Below, in pieces: positions 52,580 to 59,981 of a stretch of 64,000 nt of DNA. Source of the DNA: Exiguobacterium undae DSM 14481 (GTDB lineage Bacteria > Bacillota > Bacilli > Exiguobacteriales > Exiguobacteriaceae). The translations under genes and the position numbers were made by a program. Numbering within the stretch: position 1 is the stretch's first letter; every line of letters starts with the position of its first letter. The notes beneath the pieces are model-generated. The model searched no databases. It had not been told where the DNA came from and saw only the letters and a program-made list of their open reading frames with translations. The stretch is taken from contig NZ_KK211187.1 of assembly GCF_000620805.1 (NCBI RefSeq), forward strand, positions 2,094,398 to 2,158,397, given 5' to 3'.

Positions 52580-53550
52580 GAGCTTTCACCTTGTTTGGCG
52601 TAATACAAAATCCCGTCTCGTTTGACGACCGTAATCTGTCCACTGGCGACAAGGTAGTCGAGACGTGCCTTCATCTCACTCATGACAAGCGGAAATGATT
52701 TTTTTAAGCGGTTGCCGTATGTCACACGGGCCAATTCGAACAGTGTCTGCTCTCCTTCTAGGTGCTTCAGCAACTGTTCCCCTCTTGCCTTGCGTTGTAA
52801 TAACCGTTCTTCAATCAAGGACGGAACGTCGCGAATCGGTTCACCGTGACCGGTGTAGGCCAGCTCAATCCGTTCTCCCTGTAATTTCCGAAGCGAACGC
52901 ATATAGGCCAAGACAGGACGTTTTGCGTCCGACGTATCGCCGCTCTGCGGCTGCTCAAGCAACGGGTTGGGTTCGACCCGGGCCAACAGATGATCGGCCG
53001 CAAACAGAACACCGGATTGACTCAAAATACCGATTTGATCACTCGCATGTCCCGGTAGCTCGAGGACTCGGTATGTACCGGACTCACAAATCGAATCGCC
53101 CTCCTGCAAGACATGATCCAACCGTCCTTTTCCGAGCCATTTCAAGGCCGACATGTAGCTTGGCAGAAGCGTCCGGATTTCTTTCGGTACACCAAACGAA
53201 ATCGCCAGACGTTGTAAGAAATCGTCGCCTTGGCTCAAAAAAGTCTCGTCTTGTTCCAGATACGGACGTAATCGGGCATGTCCGTAAATCGGAATCCCTT
53301 GGTTCGAGAAACGGTACGCCATGCCCGCATGATCCGCATGATGGTGCGTCACGATCACTTTATCGAGCATGGAAACGGTTAAGCCGATGTGTGCCAATCC
53401 TTTTTGCATCGCCTGCCAAGCCTGTTCCGTATCCGGACCACAATCGATCAGGATTGTTTCTGTTTTCGTCCGTAAGACGTAACAGTTCACATCACCGACT
53501 GGAAACGGTGTCGGTATAGGTAATACGAAGATTTCATCTTCTTGTGACAT
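52576..53550 (-). CDS. yqjP: Metallo-beta-lactamase-fold hydrolase (YqjP-like)
   Basis: A 324-residue MBL-fold hydrolase with the metal motif THHHADHAG (about residue 70), a following histidine in LPGHASDQIG and an acidic ligand in LFAADHL. A C-terminal winged-helix-like part follows, as in LACTB2-type proteins. It is cytoplasmic. Such enzymes cleave thioesters, hydroxyacyl-glutathione-like compounds or RNA; the substrate is unknown. The ATG at 53548-53550 has AGAGGGG 7 bases upstream. First gene of the eight-gene operon. Confidence 0.85.
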   Translation of the reverse strand: MSQEDEIFVLPIPTPFPVGDVNCYVLRTKTETILIDCGPDTEQAWQAMQKGLAHIGLTVSMLDKVIVTHHHADHAGMAYRFSNQGIPIYGHARLRPYLEQDETFLSQGDDFLQRLAISFGVPKEIRTLLPSYMSALKWLGKGRLDHVLQEGDSICESGTYRVLELPGHASDQIGILSQSGVLFAADHLLARVEPNPLLEQPQSGDTSDAKRPVLAYMRSLRKLQGERIELAYTGHGEPIRDVPSLIEERLLQRKARGEQLLKHLEGEQTLFELARVTYGNRLKKSFPLVMSEMKARLDYLVASGQITVVKRDGILYYAKQGESS

Positions 53551-53583
53551 GGGCAAACCCCTCTTTTCTCTCCATCGTTTCCT

Positions 53584-53613
53584 TCATTATAGAGAGAAAG
53601 GAGTGACAGCGGC
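53584..53613 (-). promoter_or_regulatory. Sigma-A promoter of the yqjP operon
   Basis: TTGCCG and a perfect TATAAT with an 18-base spacer on the minus strand, about 35 bases before the yqjP start. Confidence 0.8.
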
Positions 53614-53628
53614 AAATTTTGTCTGCTG
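53603..53628. repeat. Imperfect palindrome over the -35 of the yqjP operon
   Basis: GACAGC and GCTGTC form perfect 6-bp outer arms of a 26-base imperfect palindrome that covers the -35 element. Candidate operator for a repressor. Confidence 0.4.
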
Positions 53629-53679
53629 TCATCGAATATTCAGGTAAACAGCATACGTCCTTAAGCGGCATTTGGATGC

Positions 53680-53717
53680 AAAAAAAACGACCTTTCCGCA
53701 GATTGAAAGGTCGTTTT
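53680..53717 (-). terminator. Rho-independent terminator after gapN
   Basis: Perfect 13-bp stem (AAAACGACCTTTC with GAAAGGTCGTTTT), 8-base loop and T run on the minus strand. Confidence 0.93.
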
Positions 53718-53722
53718 ACTGC

Positions 53723-55162
53723 TTATTTTAAGTTGAGGACGGTTAATTTATCGCGTGTCATCGAAGCTAAGCTTCGTCCGACGCCTTGTACGCCGAGACC
53801 TGAAGATTTCACACCGATGAACGGGAAGTGATCGGGACCACGTTCCGTCCGACCATTGATTTGAACCGAACCGGTTTCGAGCGCGTCAGCCACGCTGAAC
53901 GCTGCGTCGATGTTTTCTGTGAAGACACTTGCTTGAAGACCGTATTCCGATTCATTCGCATAGGCGATCATCTCTTCGACCGAGTTGACACGAATGATTG
54001 GTAAGACCGGTCCGAACGGTTCTTCCCATGCAATCCGCATATCGCGTGTGACATGGTCAAACAAGGTTGGTTCGATCAAGTTCGCTGTCCGGTTTCCACC
54101 TGTGACGAGCGTAGCGCCTTTTTCGTTCGCATCCGTAATCAGACCTTCGACGAAATCAGCTGACTTCGCATCGATCAATGGGACGACAACACTTTCGTCT
54201 TCCGGTGAACCGACTGTCAATTTCGCGATTCGGGCAGACAATTCTGCGACGAGCGCATCTGCCTGAGGTTCAAGAACGAATACACGTTTGATTGCTGTAC
54301 AACGTTGTCCGGAATATGAAAACGCACCGCTGATGATGTGATCTGCCGCGAGCGAGAGATCCGCATCCTCCAGAACGAGGGCCGGGTCTTTCCCGCCAAG
54401 CTCGAGAACGAGTGGAATCATTGACGATTGACGCGAGAGATGTTGTCCCGTCGCCGTACCACCTGTGAACGTAATCATGTTGATGCCGGGATGCGCTGTC
54501 AAATAATCACCGATGACCGATCCACGACCGGTTACGAGATTGACGAGTCCTGCCGGCAGACCTGCTGCGACAAGAGCTTCTACCATCAAGATACCGCTGA
54601 TTGATCCTTGTGTCGCCGGTTTGAAGACGACAGCATTTCCTGTCATCAAGGCTGGTGCAAGTTTCGCCGCTGCCAGGTTAACCGGATAGTTAAACGGTGA
54701 AATCGCCAGTACGACGCCGAGTGGTGCTTTTTTAATGACAGCGATTTTTTTGGCGCTTCCGCCCGGGAATGAATCCCCTTGCATCATCTGTCCATCAAAA
54801 CGAAGACCTTCTTCCGCTGTATAACGAATGATTTCAGCTGTCCGTTTTACTTCCTTGATCCCGTCCGCAAGACCTTTACCGACTTCACGCATGATGACTT
54901 TCCCAATCTCATCCGCCCGCTTCTCAAGTTCAGTTGCCCAAGCATGGAGTAATTCCGCTCGTTTGTTAGCCGGTACTTTTGCCCATTCCGCTTGTGCCGT
55001 TTTGGCTGAAGCGATCGCTCGATCGACTTCCGGTTTTGTCATCGCTTGAACACGACCCACTATGTCTTCTTTATAAGGTGAAGCAATTTCAATCGTTTCA
55101 TTGGATTCACTTTCATGCCATTGTCCATCTAATAAAAATGTATACGTTGTTGCTGTAGTCAT
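53723..55162 (-). CDS. gapN: NADP-dependent non-phosphorylating glyceraldehyde-3-phosphate dehydrogenase
   Basis: A 479-residue aldehyde dehydrogenase-family enzyme that oxidises glyceraldehyde 3-phosphate straight to 3-phosphoglycerate and yields NADPH. It shows SPFNYPVNL, the general base in LVLELGGKD, the catalytic Cys in SGQRCTA and the GapN-typical NGRTERGPDHFPF. It bypasses phosphoglycerate kinase and supplies NADPH. GGAGG precedes the ATG by 9 bases. A sigma-A promoter and a perfect cre site lie upstream, so carbon control by CcpA is likely. Confidence 0.94.
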   Translation of the reverse strand: MTTATTYTFLLDGQWHESESNETIEIASPYKEDIVGRVQAMTKPEVDRAIASAKTAQAEWAKVPANKRAELLHAWATELEKRADEIGKVIMREVGKGLADGIKEVKRTAEIIRYTAEEGLRFDGQMMQGDSFPGGSAKKIAVIKKAPLGVVLAISPFNYPVNLAAAKLAPALMTGNAVVFKPATQGSISGILMVEALVAAGLPAGLVNLVTGRGSVIGDYLTAHPGINMITFTGGTATGQHLSRQSSMIPLVLELGGKDPALVLEDADLSLAADHIISGAFSYSGQRCTAIKRVFVLEPQADALVAELSARIAKLTVGSPEDESVVVPLIDAKSADFVEGLITDANEKGATLVTGGNRTANLIEPTLFDHVTRDMRIAWEEPFGPVLPIIRVNSVEEMIAYANESEYGLQASVFTENIDAAFSVADALETGSVQINGRTERGPDHFPFIGVKSSGLGVQGVGRSLASMTRDKLTVLNLK

Positions 55163-55219
55163 TCCACTCGACCTCCATATCTTTTTTCTCTCTCACTTCA
55201 GTGTGTGGCTGCATAGCTT

Positions 55220-55249
55220 ATTGTAATCAATTGGTCAGACAAATGCCAA
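55220..55249 (-). promoter_or_regulatory. Sigma-A promoter of gapN
   Basis: TTGGCA and TACAAT with an 18-base spacer on the minus strand, about 58 bases before the gapN start. Confidence 0.8.
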
Positions 55250-55269
55250 ACTTTTTGCTTAACATAAAA

Positions 55270-55283
55270 TGAAAGCGATTACA
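55270..55283. promoter_or_regulatory. cre (CcpA) site upstream of gapN
   Basis: TGAAAGCGATTACA fits the cre consensus TGWAANCGNTNWCA at every position. It lies about 21 bases upstream of the gapN -35, a place more typical of CcpA activation than repression, and about 95 bases before cheV on the other strand. Confidence 0.8.
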
Positions 55284-55377
55284 ACAATTTTTTTATTCTT
55301 TTTCGTATGTAATTTTTTCCGCTATCTGCCGATAACTAGTCAGAAGTGCAGTGCAGGATTGAAAGGAGCTCGATAAC

Positions 55378-56256
55378 GTGTACAATCAACACGATATTTT
55401 ATTGGAAGCCGGAACAAATGAATTGGAAATCGTCATTTTCCACTGTGGTCCGTATACGTTTGGTATCAATGTCATGAAGGTCCGGGAAATCATCGTCCCG
55501 TTACCAATGACCCCTCTTCCGGGAACACCGGATGCCGTCAAAGGCTTAATTGAATTGCGCGGTGAAGTCATGACCGTGATCGATTTACCGACTGTCATCG
55601 GCGTTGCCCACGAAGAAACGACGGATGATCGCTTGATCATCTGTGAATTCAACGGAGAAAAAAGTGTTCTCCGGGTAGACGCCGTGACTGAAATCCGCCG
55701 TATCTCATGGGAACAGATTGATACGCCGAATGAACTGGCACGTGGAATCGAAGGATTGACGAACGGTGTCGTCAAGACCGGTGATAAAATGATCATCTTG
55801 CTCGATTATGAAAAAATCGCCCTCGAACTTTCACGCAAAGACATCTTCGCCCGCGAAGAAGGACGTCGGGTTCTGCCGCGTAACCGGTCGAACAAAACGA
55901 TCTGGATTGCCGAGGACTCGGAGATGTTGCGGACCCTCATCATCGAAACGCTCGAAGAAGCGGGTTATCACGGTCTGAAATGGTTCATCAACGGAAAGGA
56001 TGCGTTTGATGCCTTTGAGGCGGGAAGCGACTGCGATCTCTTGATCACGGATATCGAGATGCCGAAAATGGACGGATTACATTTGACGAAACGTCTTCGT
56101 GAAGATGACCGGTATACCGAGTTGCCGATCATCGTGTTCTCGTCGCTGATTTCGGACGACCTCCGTCATAAAGGAGAATCGGTCGGAGTCAATGCGCAAA
56201 TCACGAAGCCGGAAATCGGTCGCTTGATCGAAACGGTTGATACATACGTCCTCTAA
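55378..56256 (+). CDS. cheV: Chemotaxis coupling protein CheV
   Basis: A 292-residue CheW-receiver fusion. The CheW domain (about 15-150) has NVMKVREIIVPLPMTPLPGTP and IELRGEVMTVIDLP; the receiver (about 170-290) has AEDSE, the phospho-Asp in LLITDIEMPKMDG and a Lys in ITKPE. It couples receptors to CheA, with phosphorylation tuning adaptation. The start is GTG, 8 bases after AAGGAG. No che operon is adjacent. Confidence 0.93.
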   Translation: MYNQHDILLEAGTNELEIVIFHCGPYTFGINVMKVREIIVPLPMTPLPGTPDAVKGLIELRGEVMTVIDLPTVIGVAHEETTDDRLIICEFNGEKSVLRVDAVTEIRRISWEQIDTPNELARGIEGLTNGVVKTGDKMIILLDYEKIALELSRKDIFAREEGRRVLPRNRSNKTIWIAEDSEMLRTLIIETLEEAGYHGLKWFINGKDAFDAFEAGSDCDLLITDIEMPKMDGLHLTKRLREDDRYTELPIIVFSSLISDDLRHKGESVGVNAQITKPEIGRLIETVDTYVL

Positions 56257-56269
56257 TTCTTACATCACG

Positions 56270-56308
56270 AAAAAACCGTCTTCCTGAACACTCGGAGGAC
56301 GGTTTTTC
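56270..56308. terminator. Bidirectional terminator between cheV and the HPt gene
   Basis: A long stem (AAAAACCGTCTTCC with GGAGGACGGTTTTT, one mismatch) with T runs on both strands. Confidence 0.9.
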
Positions 56309-56337
56309 TCATTCGACAAAAACGAATTTGCTTTATT

Positions 56338-56706
56338 TCATTGGACCGAATCAGGATTTTTGCCGAGAAAGACATCCAGCCATACTTTCCTGAAATCGAC
56401 CATACATTGCTCGACCCGGTGCAAGATATCGGAGGCATTCGTTAACGAACCGGTCTCCGCCTCACGCTCTAGAAGTTCAAAATCATCTGCTAAGTCGTCC
56501 GCTGCAACGGAATAGGAGGCGCCTTTTAGTAAGTGAGCTAATTTTTCGGTCTGTACCGCATCATTTGCTGCGACTGCGTCTTTTAGTTCCGGAAACTTAC
56601 GATCGAATTGAGCGATGTACGTCTCACCGATTTTTTGTAGAAACACTTCATCGCCACCTGCAATCATACGCAGTTCTTCTAATTTTTTTGTATTGAAAAA
56701 AGGCAT
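56338..56706 (-). CDS. Stand-alone histidine phosphotransfer (HPt) protein
   Basis: A 122-residue all-helical HPt domain. The phospho-accepting histidine is in KLAHLLKGASYSV (about residue 58), the standard AHxLKG pattern, and the helix before it fits the four-helix bundle. HPt proteins carry phosphate between receiver domains. It stands alone, between the cheV and corA genes, with receiver-containing proteins on both sides (CheV and the REC-PP2C protein), so it may link them; this is inference. A ribosome site GGGAGG precedes the ATG. Confidence 0.85.
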   Translation of the reverse strand: MPFFNTKKLEELRMIAGGDEVFLQKIGETYIAQFDRKFPELKDAVAANDAVQTEKLAHLLKGASYSVAADDLADDFELLEREAETGSLTNASDILHRVEQCMVDFRKVWLDVFLGKNPDSVQ

Positions 56707-56767
56707 CGTATTCCCTCCCTTGTTTGTATTTTATCATTAATCGTTTCAAAAAAAAATCTGAGAATCA

Positions 56768-56797
56768 TTTACACGCCCTCCATAGTGTTCCTATAAT
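56768..56797 (+). promoter_or_regulatory. Sigma-A promoter of corA
   Basis: TTTACA and TATAAT with an 18-base spacer, about 30 bases before the corA start codon. Confidence 0.8.
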
Positions 56798-56827
56798 AAA
56801 AAAGTGAAGAGCAGGAGGGATAGACAA

Positions 56828-57763
56828 ATGTTGACGATTTATCGAAGCGATGTGACGGGGGCAGTCAACGAAATTCAAGAATTCACGAAAGGTTCTTGGA
56901 TTCATCTTGTCAATCCGACAAAAGACGAAGCCGATCAAGTCATCGCTGCCACAAAAATTCCTGAGGATTTTATCTACGATCCACTGGACGTCGAGGAAAA
57001 ACCTCGTTTTGAGAAAGATGATGAAGGGTTATTGATGATCGTCGATGTACCCTACATTGAAGAAGAATCATCTGGACGACGGTACAATACGATTCCACTT
57101 GGTATCATCGTAACGTCGAGACATTTCATCACCGTCTGTTCGCAACAGCTTGATGTGTTGACTTTGTTCTCGAGCGGAAAACTCCGCGCATTCCGGACGA
57201 ACTACCGCTCACGGTTCGTCTTTCAAATCTTATATAAAGTCAGTTCTTCCTATCTCCGGTTCCTCCGGCAAATCGATCGCCGGATGGATGAATTGGAGGA
57301 AGAATTACAACGATCGATGCGAAATCAGGAAATCTTTCAATTGATGAACCTGCAGAAGTCACTTGTCTATTTCATGACTTCCTTAAAATCCAATGACGGT
57401 GTCCTCGATCGTATCATCAAGACACCGAGTCTTGAAAAACACGAGGATGATGAAGATCTGCTGGAAGATGTGTTCGTCGAACACCGTCAAGCGATGGAAA
57501 TGGCCCAGATTTACAAAGACATCATCAGTTCGACGATGGATACGTTTGGTTCCGTCATCTCGAACAACGTCAACTTCGTCATGAAGTTTTTGGCGTCGAT
57601 CACGATTGTCATTTCGATTCCGACGATGATTTCCGGAATGTTCGGAATGAACGTCCATGTCCCGTGGGAAGGCGAAGTCATCGGATTTTGGATCGTCTTC
57701 GGGATGATGATTTTCTTCTCCGGTTTAGCTGCCTTTATTTTATGGCGTCGACGATTCTTCTAG
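56828..57763 (+). CDS. corA: CorA-family divalent cation transporter
   Basis: A 311-residue member of the CorA family. A large cytoplasmic N-terminal domain ends in a long helix, then two C-terminal membrane helices flank the loop; the pore signature GMN is in GMFGMNVHVP. The loop lacks the usual MPEL but has the acidic WEGE, typical of the shorter CorA-like group. It moves Mg2+ (or Co2+/Ni2+) through a pentameric channel. The ATG at 56828 has AGGAGGG 9 bases upstream; the ATG 24 bases earlier overlaps the ribosome site. Confidence 0.92.
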   Translation: MLTIYRSDVTGAVNEIQEFTKGSWIHLVNPTKDEADQVIAATKIPEDFIYDPLDVEEKPRFEKDDEGLLMIVDVPYIEEESSGRRYNTIPLGIIVTSRHFITVCSQQLDVLTLFSSGKLRAFRTNYRSRFVFQILYKVSSSYLRFLRQIDRRMDELEEELQRSMRNQEIFQLMNLQKSLVYFMTSLKSNDGVLDRIIKTPSLEKHEDDEDLLEDVFVEHRQAMEMAQIYKDIISSTMDTFGSVISNNVNFVMKFLASITIVISIPTMISGMFGMNVHVPWEGEVIGFWIVFGMMIFFSGLAAFILWRRRFF

Positions 57764-57773
57764 CAAACAAACC

Positions 57774-57876
57774 AAAAAAACCACCCGCTTTTCAAGACGT
57801 TCGCAGAATTGGAGGAACGGACAGCTGTCCGCTCCGTCCCCAATCTAAACGACTCTCGAAGGTGAGTGGTTTTTTC
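57774..57876. terminator. Long rod-like inverted-repeat element between corA and the REC-PP2C gene
   Basis: The outer arms (AAAAAACCAC and GTGGTTTTTT) plus at least ten further base pairs enclose an inner hairpin bounded by ATTGG and CCAAT with the palindrome GGACAGCTGTCC at its centre. T runs on both sides make it a plausible bidirectional terminator, but it is about three times longer than the others in the window. Confidence 0.65.
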
Positions 57877-57881
57877 ATTCT

Positions 57882-58985
57882 TTAATTGATCTCAACCGTG
57901 ACGAGACACAAATCGTCCGCATCATCACTCTGATCCGGTTGAATGAGCTGGTGAATGCCCGGCCCTTGTTGCTGGATCAATTCACGAATCGCGCTGATTC
58001 CCTCATCAATCCCCTTACTGTACAATTCCATGAAACCATCTGTATACAAGTAGACACATCCAGGCGAAACGAGGTCAATCGTATGGCTCGTATACTCGGA
58101 ATCCTCGAACATCCCGACCGGAAGGCCTGTGTTCTCAAGCGGAATGATTTGATTGCCCATCCGTAATAAACCGGGTGGATGTCCCGCATTGGCGTAGCTG
58201 AGTTTCATTTCGTCGAGTTCAATATACAAATAGACGGCCGTAAAGTAGATTTCCGTCTCATCTCCCGGAAACAGTCGGCTCATCTGCTTGTTTAATTCTT
58301 CAAGCACTTTTGCCGGGTCACCGATCCGGTGCACCAGTTCAAACAAAATCGAACTCATCCCCATCGTGATCAAAGCGGATGAAACACCGTGCCCCATCAC
58401 GTCAAATAAGATGATGCCATATTTCTGAGGCGAAATCCGATACCAGGCGTACATATCTCCTGCCAGTTTTTTTGACGGGATATACGTCGCCATAATCCGA
58501 ATATCTTCATCTTCGATGTTTGCGCTCAAGACACTTTGTTGCAATTTTTGCGCCAAGTCGAAGTCTTCTTGTAATACCTTTTCGTACCGTTTCCGGGCGT
58601 CAATGGCTTGTTTGAGTGACATGGCATTGCGGACACGGGCCAACAATTCCGTTTTCCGGATCGGCTTCGTCGTGTAATCGGAGGCACCGGCATCCAGTCC
58701 GTCGGCAATATCTTCTTCATTGGATCGACCCGATACGATGACAATCGGCAATTCATCCAAGCCAAACCGTTTACGAATCAAGCGTGTGGCGTCAATTCCA
58801 CTGATTCCGGGCATTTCCACGTCGAGTAATACGACGTCAAGTGTTTCGATGAACAGCGGGTCTTCCATCAACTCCATCGCTTCTTCCCCACTCATTGCCT
58901 TGACCACATCGTATCCTTCGTTTTCAAGCAATCGTTCCAAAATCATCAAATTCGTAAACTCATCATCTACGACTAGTATACTCAT
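57882..58985 (-). CDS. Response regulator with PP2C-type (SpoIIE/RsbU) phosphatase domain
   Basis: A 367-residue two-domain protein. The receiver (1-125) has VVDDE, phospho-Asp in VVLLDVEMPGISG and Lys in TKPIRK. A short coiled-coil linker leads to the PP2C/SpoIIE phosphatase (about 165-367) with KLAGDMYAW, FDVMGHGVSSAL and LYTDGFMEL supplying metal-binding aspartates. Such proteins dephosphorylate anti-anti-sigma factors of the SpoIIAA/RsbV type; RsbU and RsbP do this for sigma B. The partner is not encoded here. The receiver suggests control by a histidine kinase or HPt protein. Confidence 0.9.
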   Translation of the reverse strand: MSILVVDDEFTNLMILERLLENEGYDVVKAMSGEEAMELMEDPLFIETLDVVLLDVEMPGISGIDATRLIRKRFGLDELPIVIVSGRSNEEDIADGLDAGASDYTTKPIRKTELLARVRNAMSLKQAIDARKRYEKVLQEDFDLAQKLQQSVLSANIEDEDIRIMATYIPSKKLAGDMYAWYRISPQKYGIILFDVMGHGVSSALITMGMSSILFELVHRIGDPAKVLEELNKQMSRLFPGDETEIYFTAVYLYIELDEMKLSYANAGHPPGLLRMGNQIIPLENTGLPVGMFEDSEYTSHTIDLVSPGCVYLYTDGFMELYSKGIDEGISAIRELIQQQGPGIHQLIQPDQSDDADDLCLVTVEIN

Positions 58986-59110
58986 GTCGTCTCACCTCGT
59001 TCCATCAACATATTCATTTGAAAATAGTTTAGCACACAATTTGCATTTTCGTTTAGACGAACGGCGCTTTTTCCGTCATACTAAAGGAAGAATGAAAGGG
59101 GGAATGGATC

Positions 59111-59281
59111 ATGTGGCTGTATGTCGTCTCCATTCTAATCATCGTTTTCGTCCTGGTCGCTTCAATCCTCGTGATTTCAAAAGGGTACGGCTATAAAGGC
59201 AATAAGGATGACATCGAAATTGATTACGATGAAATCAACCGTAAGCTGACTGAAAAACACGATGACGAGCATCGACCGTAA
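59111..59281 (+). CDS. Small membrane protein, YtzI-like
   Basis: A 56-residue protein: one membrane helix (WLYVVSILIIVFVLVASIL, residues 2-20), a short KGYGYKG turn and an acidic cytoplasmic tail. The pattern of an N-terminal helix followed by K-x-Y-x-YK is like small Bacillales proteins named YtzI, without known function. AAAGGGGG lies 8 bases before the ATG and a clear terminator follows, which supports a real gene. Confidence 0.75.
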   Translation: MWLYVVSILIIVFVLVASILVISKGYGYKGNKDDIEIDYDEINRKLTEKHDDEHRP

Positions 59282-59298
59282 GATTACTGGATCGTCTC

Positions 59299-59328
59299 AG
59301 ACCATCATATCATTGGATGGTCTTTTTG
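59299..59328 (+). terminator. Rho-independent terminator after the YtzI-like gene
   Basis: An 8-bp stem (AGACCATC with GATGGTCT), then TTTTT on the plus strand. Confidence 0.85.
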
Positions 59329-59345
59329 TTGTATTACAAATGCAT

Positions 59346-59370
59346 GTTTTCAGTTGCCAGATACGGGTAT
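59346..59370 (+). promoter_or_regulatory. Sigma-B-type promoter of the YtxH-like gene
   Basis: GTTTTC and GGGTAT with a 13-base spacer match the sigma-B consensus GTTTAA-N12-15-GGGTAT closely. It is about 43 bases before the ATG. Confidence 0.78.
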
Positions 59371-59412
59371 ATTCATATCATGGTCAAATAATATTTTAAG
59401 GGAGTGTCAATC

Positions 59413-59940
59413 ATGCAACCAAACTTACCAAACGATCCACATGCTGTACATGCTGAAAACCCGAACCGTCAATTCGATCAGGAAACATCATCTGGTCGCC
59501 AAGTCAGTTTACTTACGGGAATGTTGTTAGGGGCAGTCGTCGGTGGTCTCTTGACATTACTCAGTTCATCTAGCCGTCAAAACACGAAGCAGAGCCTTCG
59601 TGGTGCCAAGGACTCCGTGTCGACACTGGCTTCTTCCATCAAAGAAGATCCGTCAGGTAAAGCGTCACAAGTCATCAACCAAGTGAAGAGCGCTTCAAGC
59701 ATCATCCAAGAAGTCGCATCAGACGTCCAAAACGTCTACGACAAAGTCAACACGGAACTCGATACGGTGAAAACAGATGCTTCGTCTGTGAAAGACACAG
59801 TAAACGAAGCCAAAGGTGATCTCAATTCGATTAGCAATAAAGTGGTCGAAGCCAAAGACGTGGCGCTCGGGAAAGAAGAAGCCCCAGCTGAGCATCAACC
59901 TAAAAATACACAACAAAACGATTCACAGCAAAATAAATAA
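59413..59940 (+). CDS. YtxH-like stress protein
   Basis: A 175-residue protein with a polar N-terminus, one membrane segment rich in G, L and A (LLTGMLLGAVVGGLLTLL, about residues 33-50), and a long S/D/V/K helical tail with repeated VKxxxSxVxDxVN-like heptads, ending in a Q/N-rich tail. This is the YtxH (gas-vesicle-protein-like) layout; YtxH belongs to the general stress regulon in B. subtilis. The ATG at 59413 has GGAGTG about 7 bases upstream. A sigma-B-type promoter and a strong terminator frame it as a single-gene unit. Molecular role unknown. Confidence 0.83.
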   Translation: MQPNLPNDPHAVHAENPNRQFDQETSSGRQVSLLTGMLLGAVVGGLLTLLSSSSRQNTKQSLRGAKDSVSTLASSIKEDPSGKASQVINQVKSASSIIQEVASDVQNVYDKVNTELDTVKTDASSVKDTVNEAKGDLNSISNKVVEAKDVALGKEEAPAEHQPKNTQQNDSQQNK

Positions 59941-59948
59941 GTGACTGA

Positions 59949-59981
59949 CACCTTCACAGTTCAACTGTGAAGGTGTTTTTT
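59949..59981 (+). terminator. Rho-independent terminator after the YtxH-like gene
   Basis: Perfect 13-bp arms (CACCTTCACAGTT with AACTGTGAAGGTG) and seven T on the plus strand. Confidence 0.95.

Noticed and set aside
52695-53519. Open frame of 274 codons on the plus strand
   Set aside because: Antisense to the yqjP metallohydrolase gene; arginine/proline/serine-rich shadow composition.
59041-59075. Possible LexA box (GTTTAGACGAAC) before the YtzI-like gene
   Set aside because: The half-sites are in the wrong order (GTT then GAAC rather than CGAAC then GTTC), so it does not fit the consensus.
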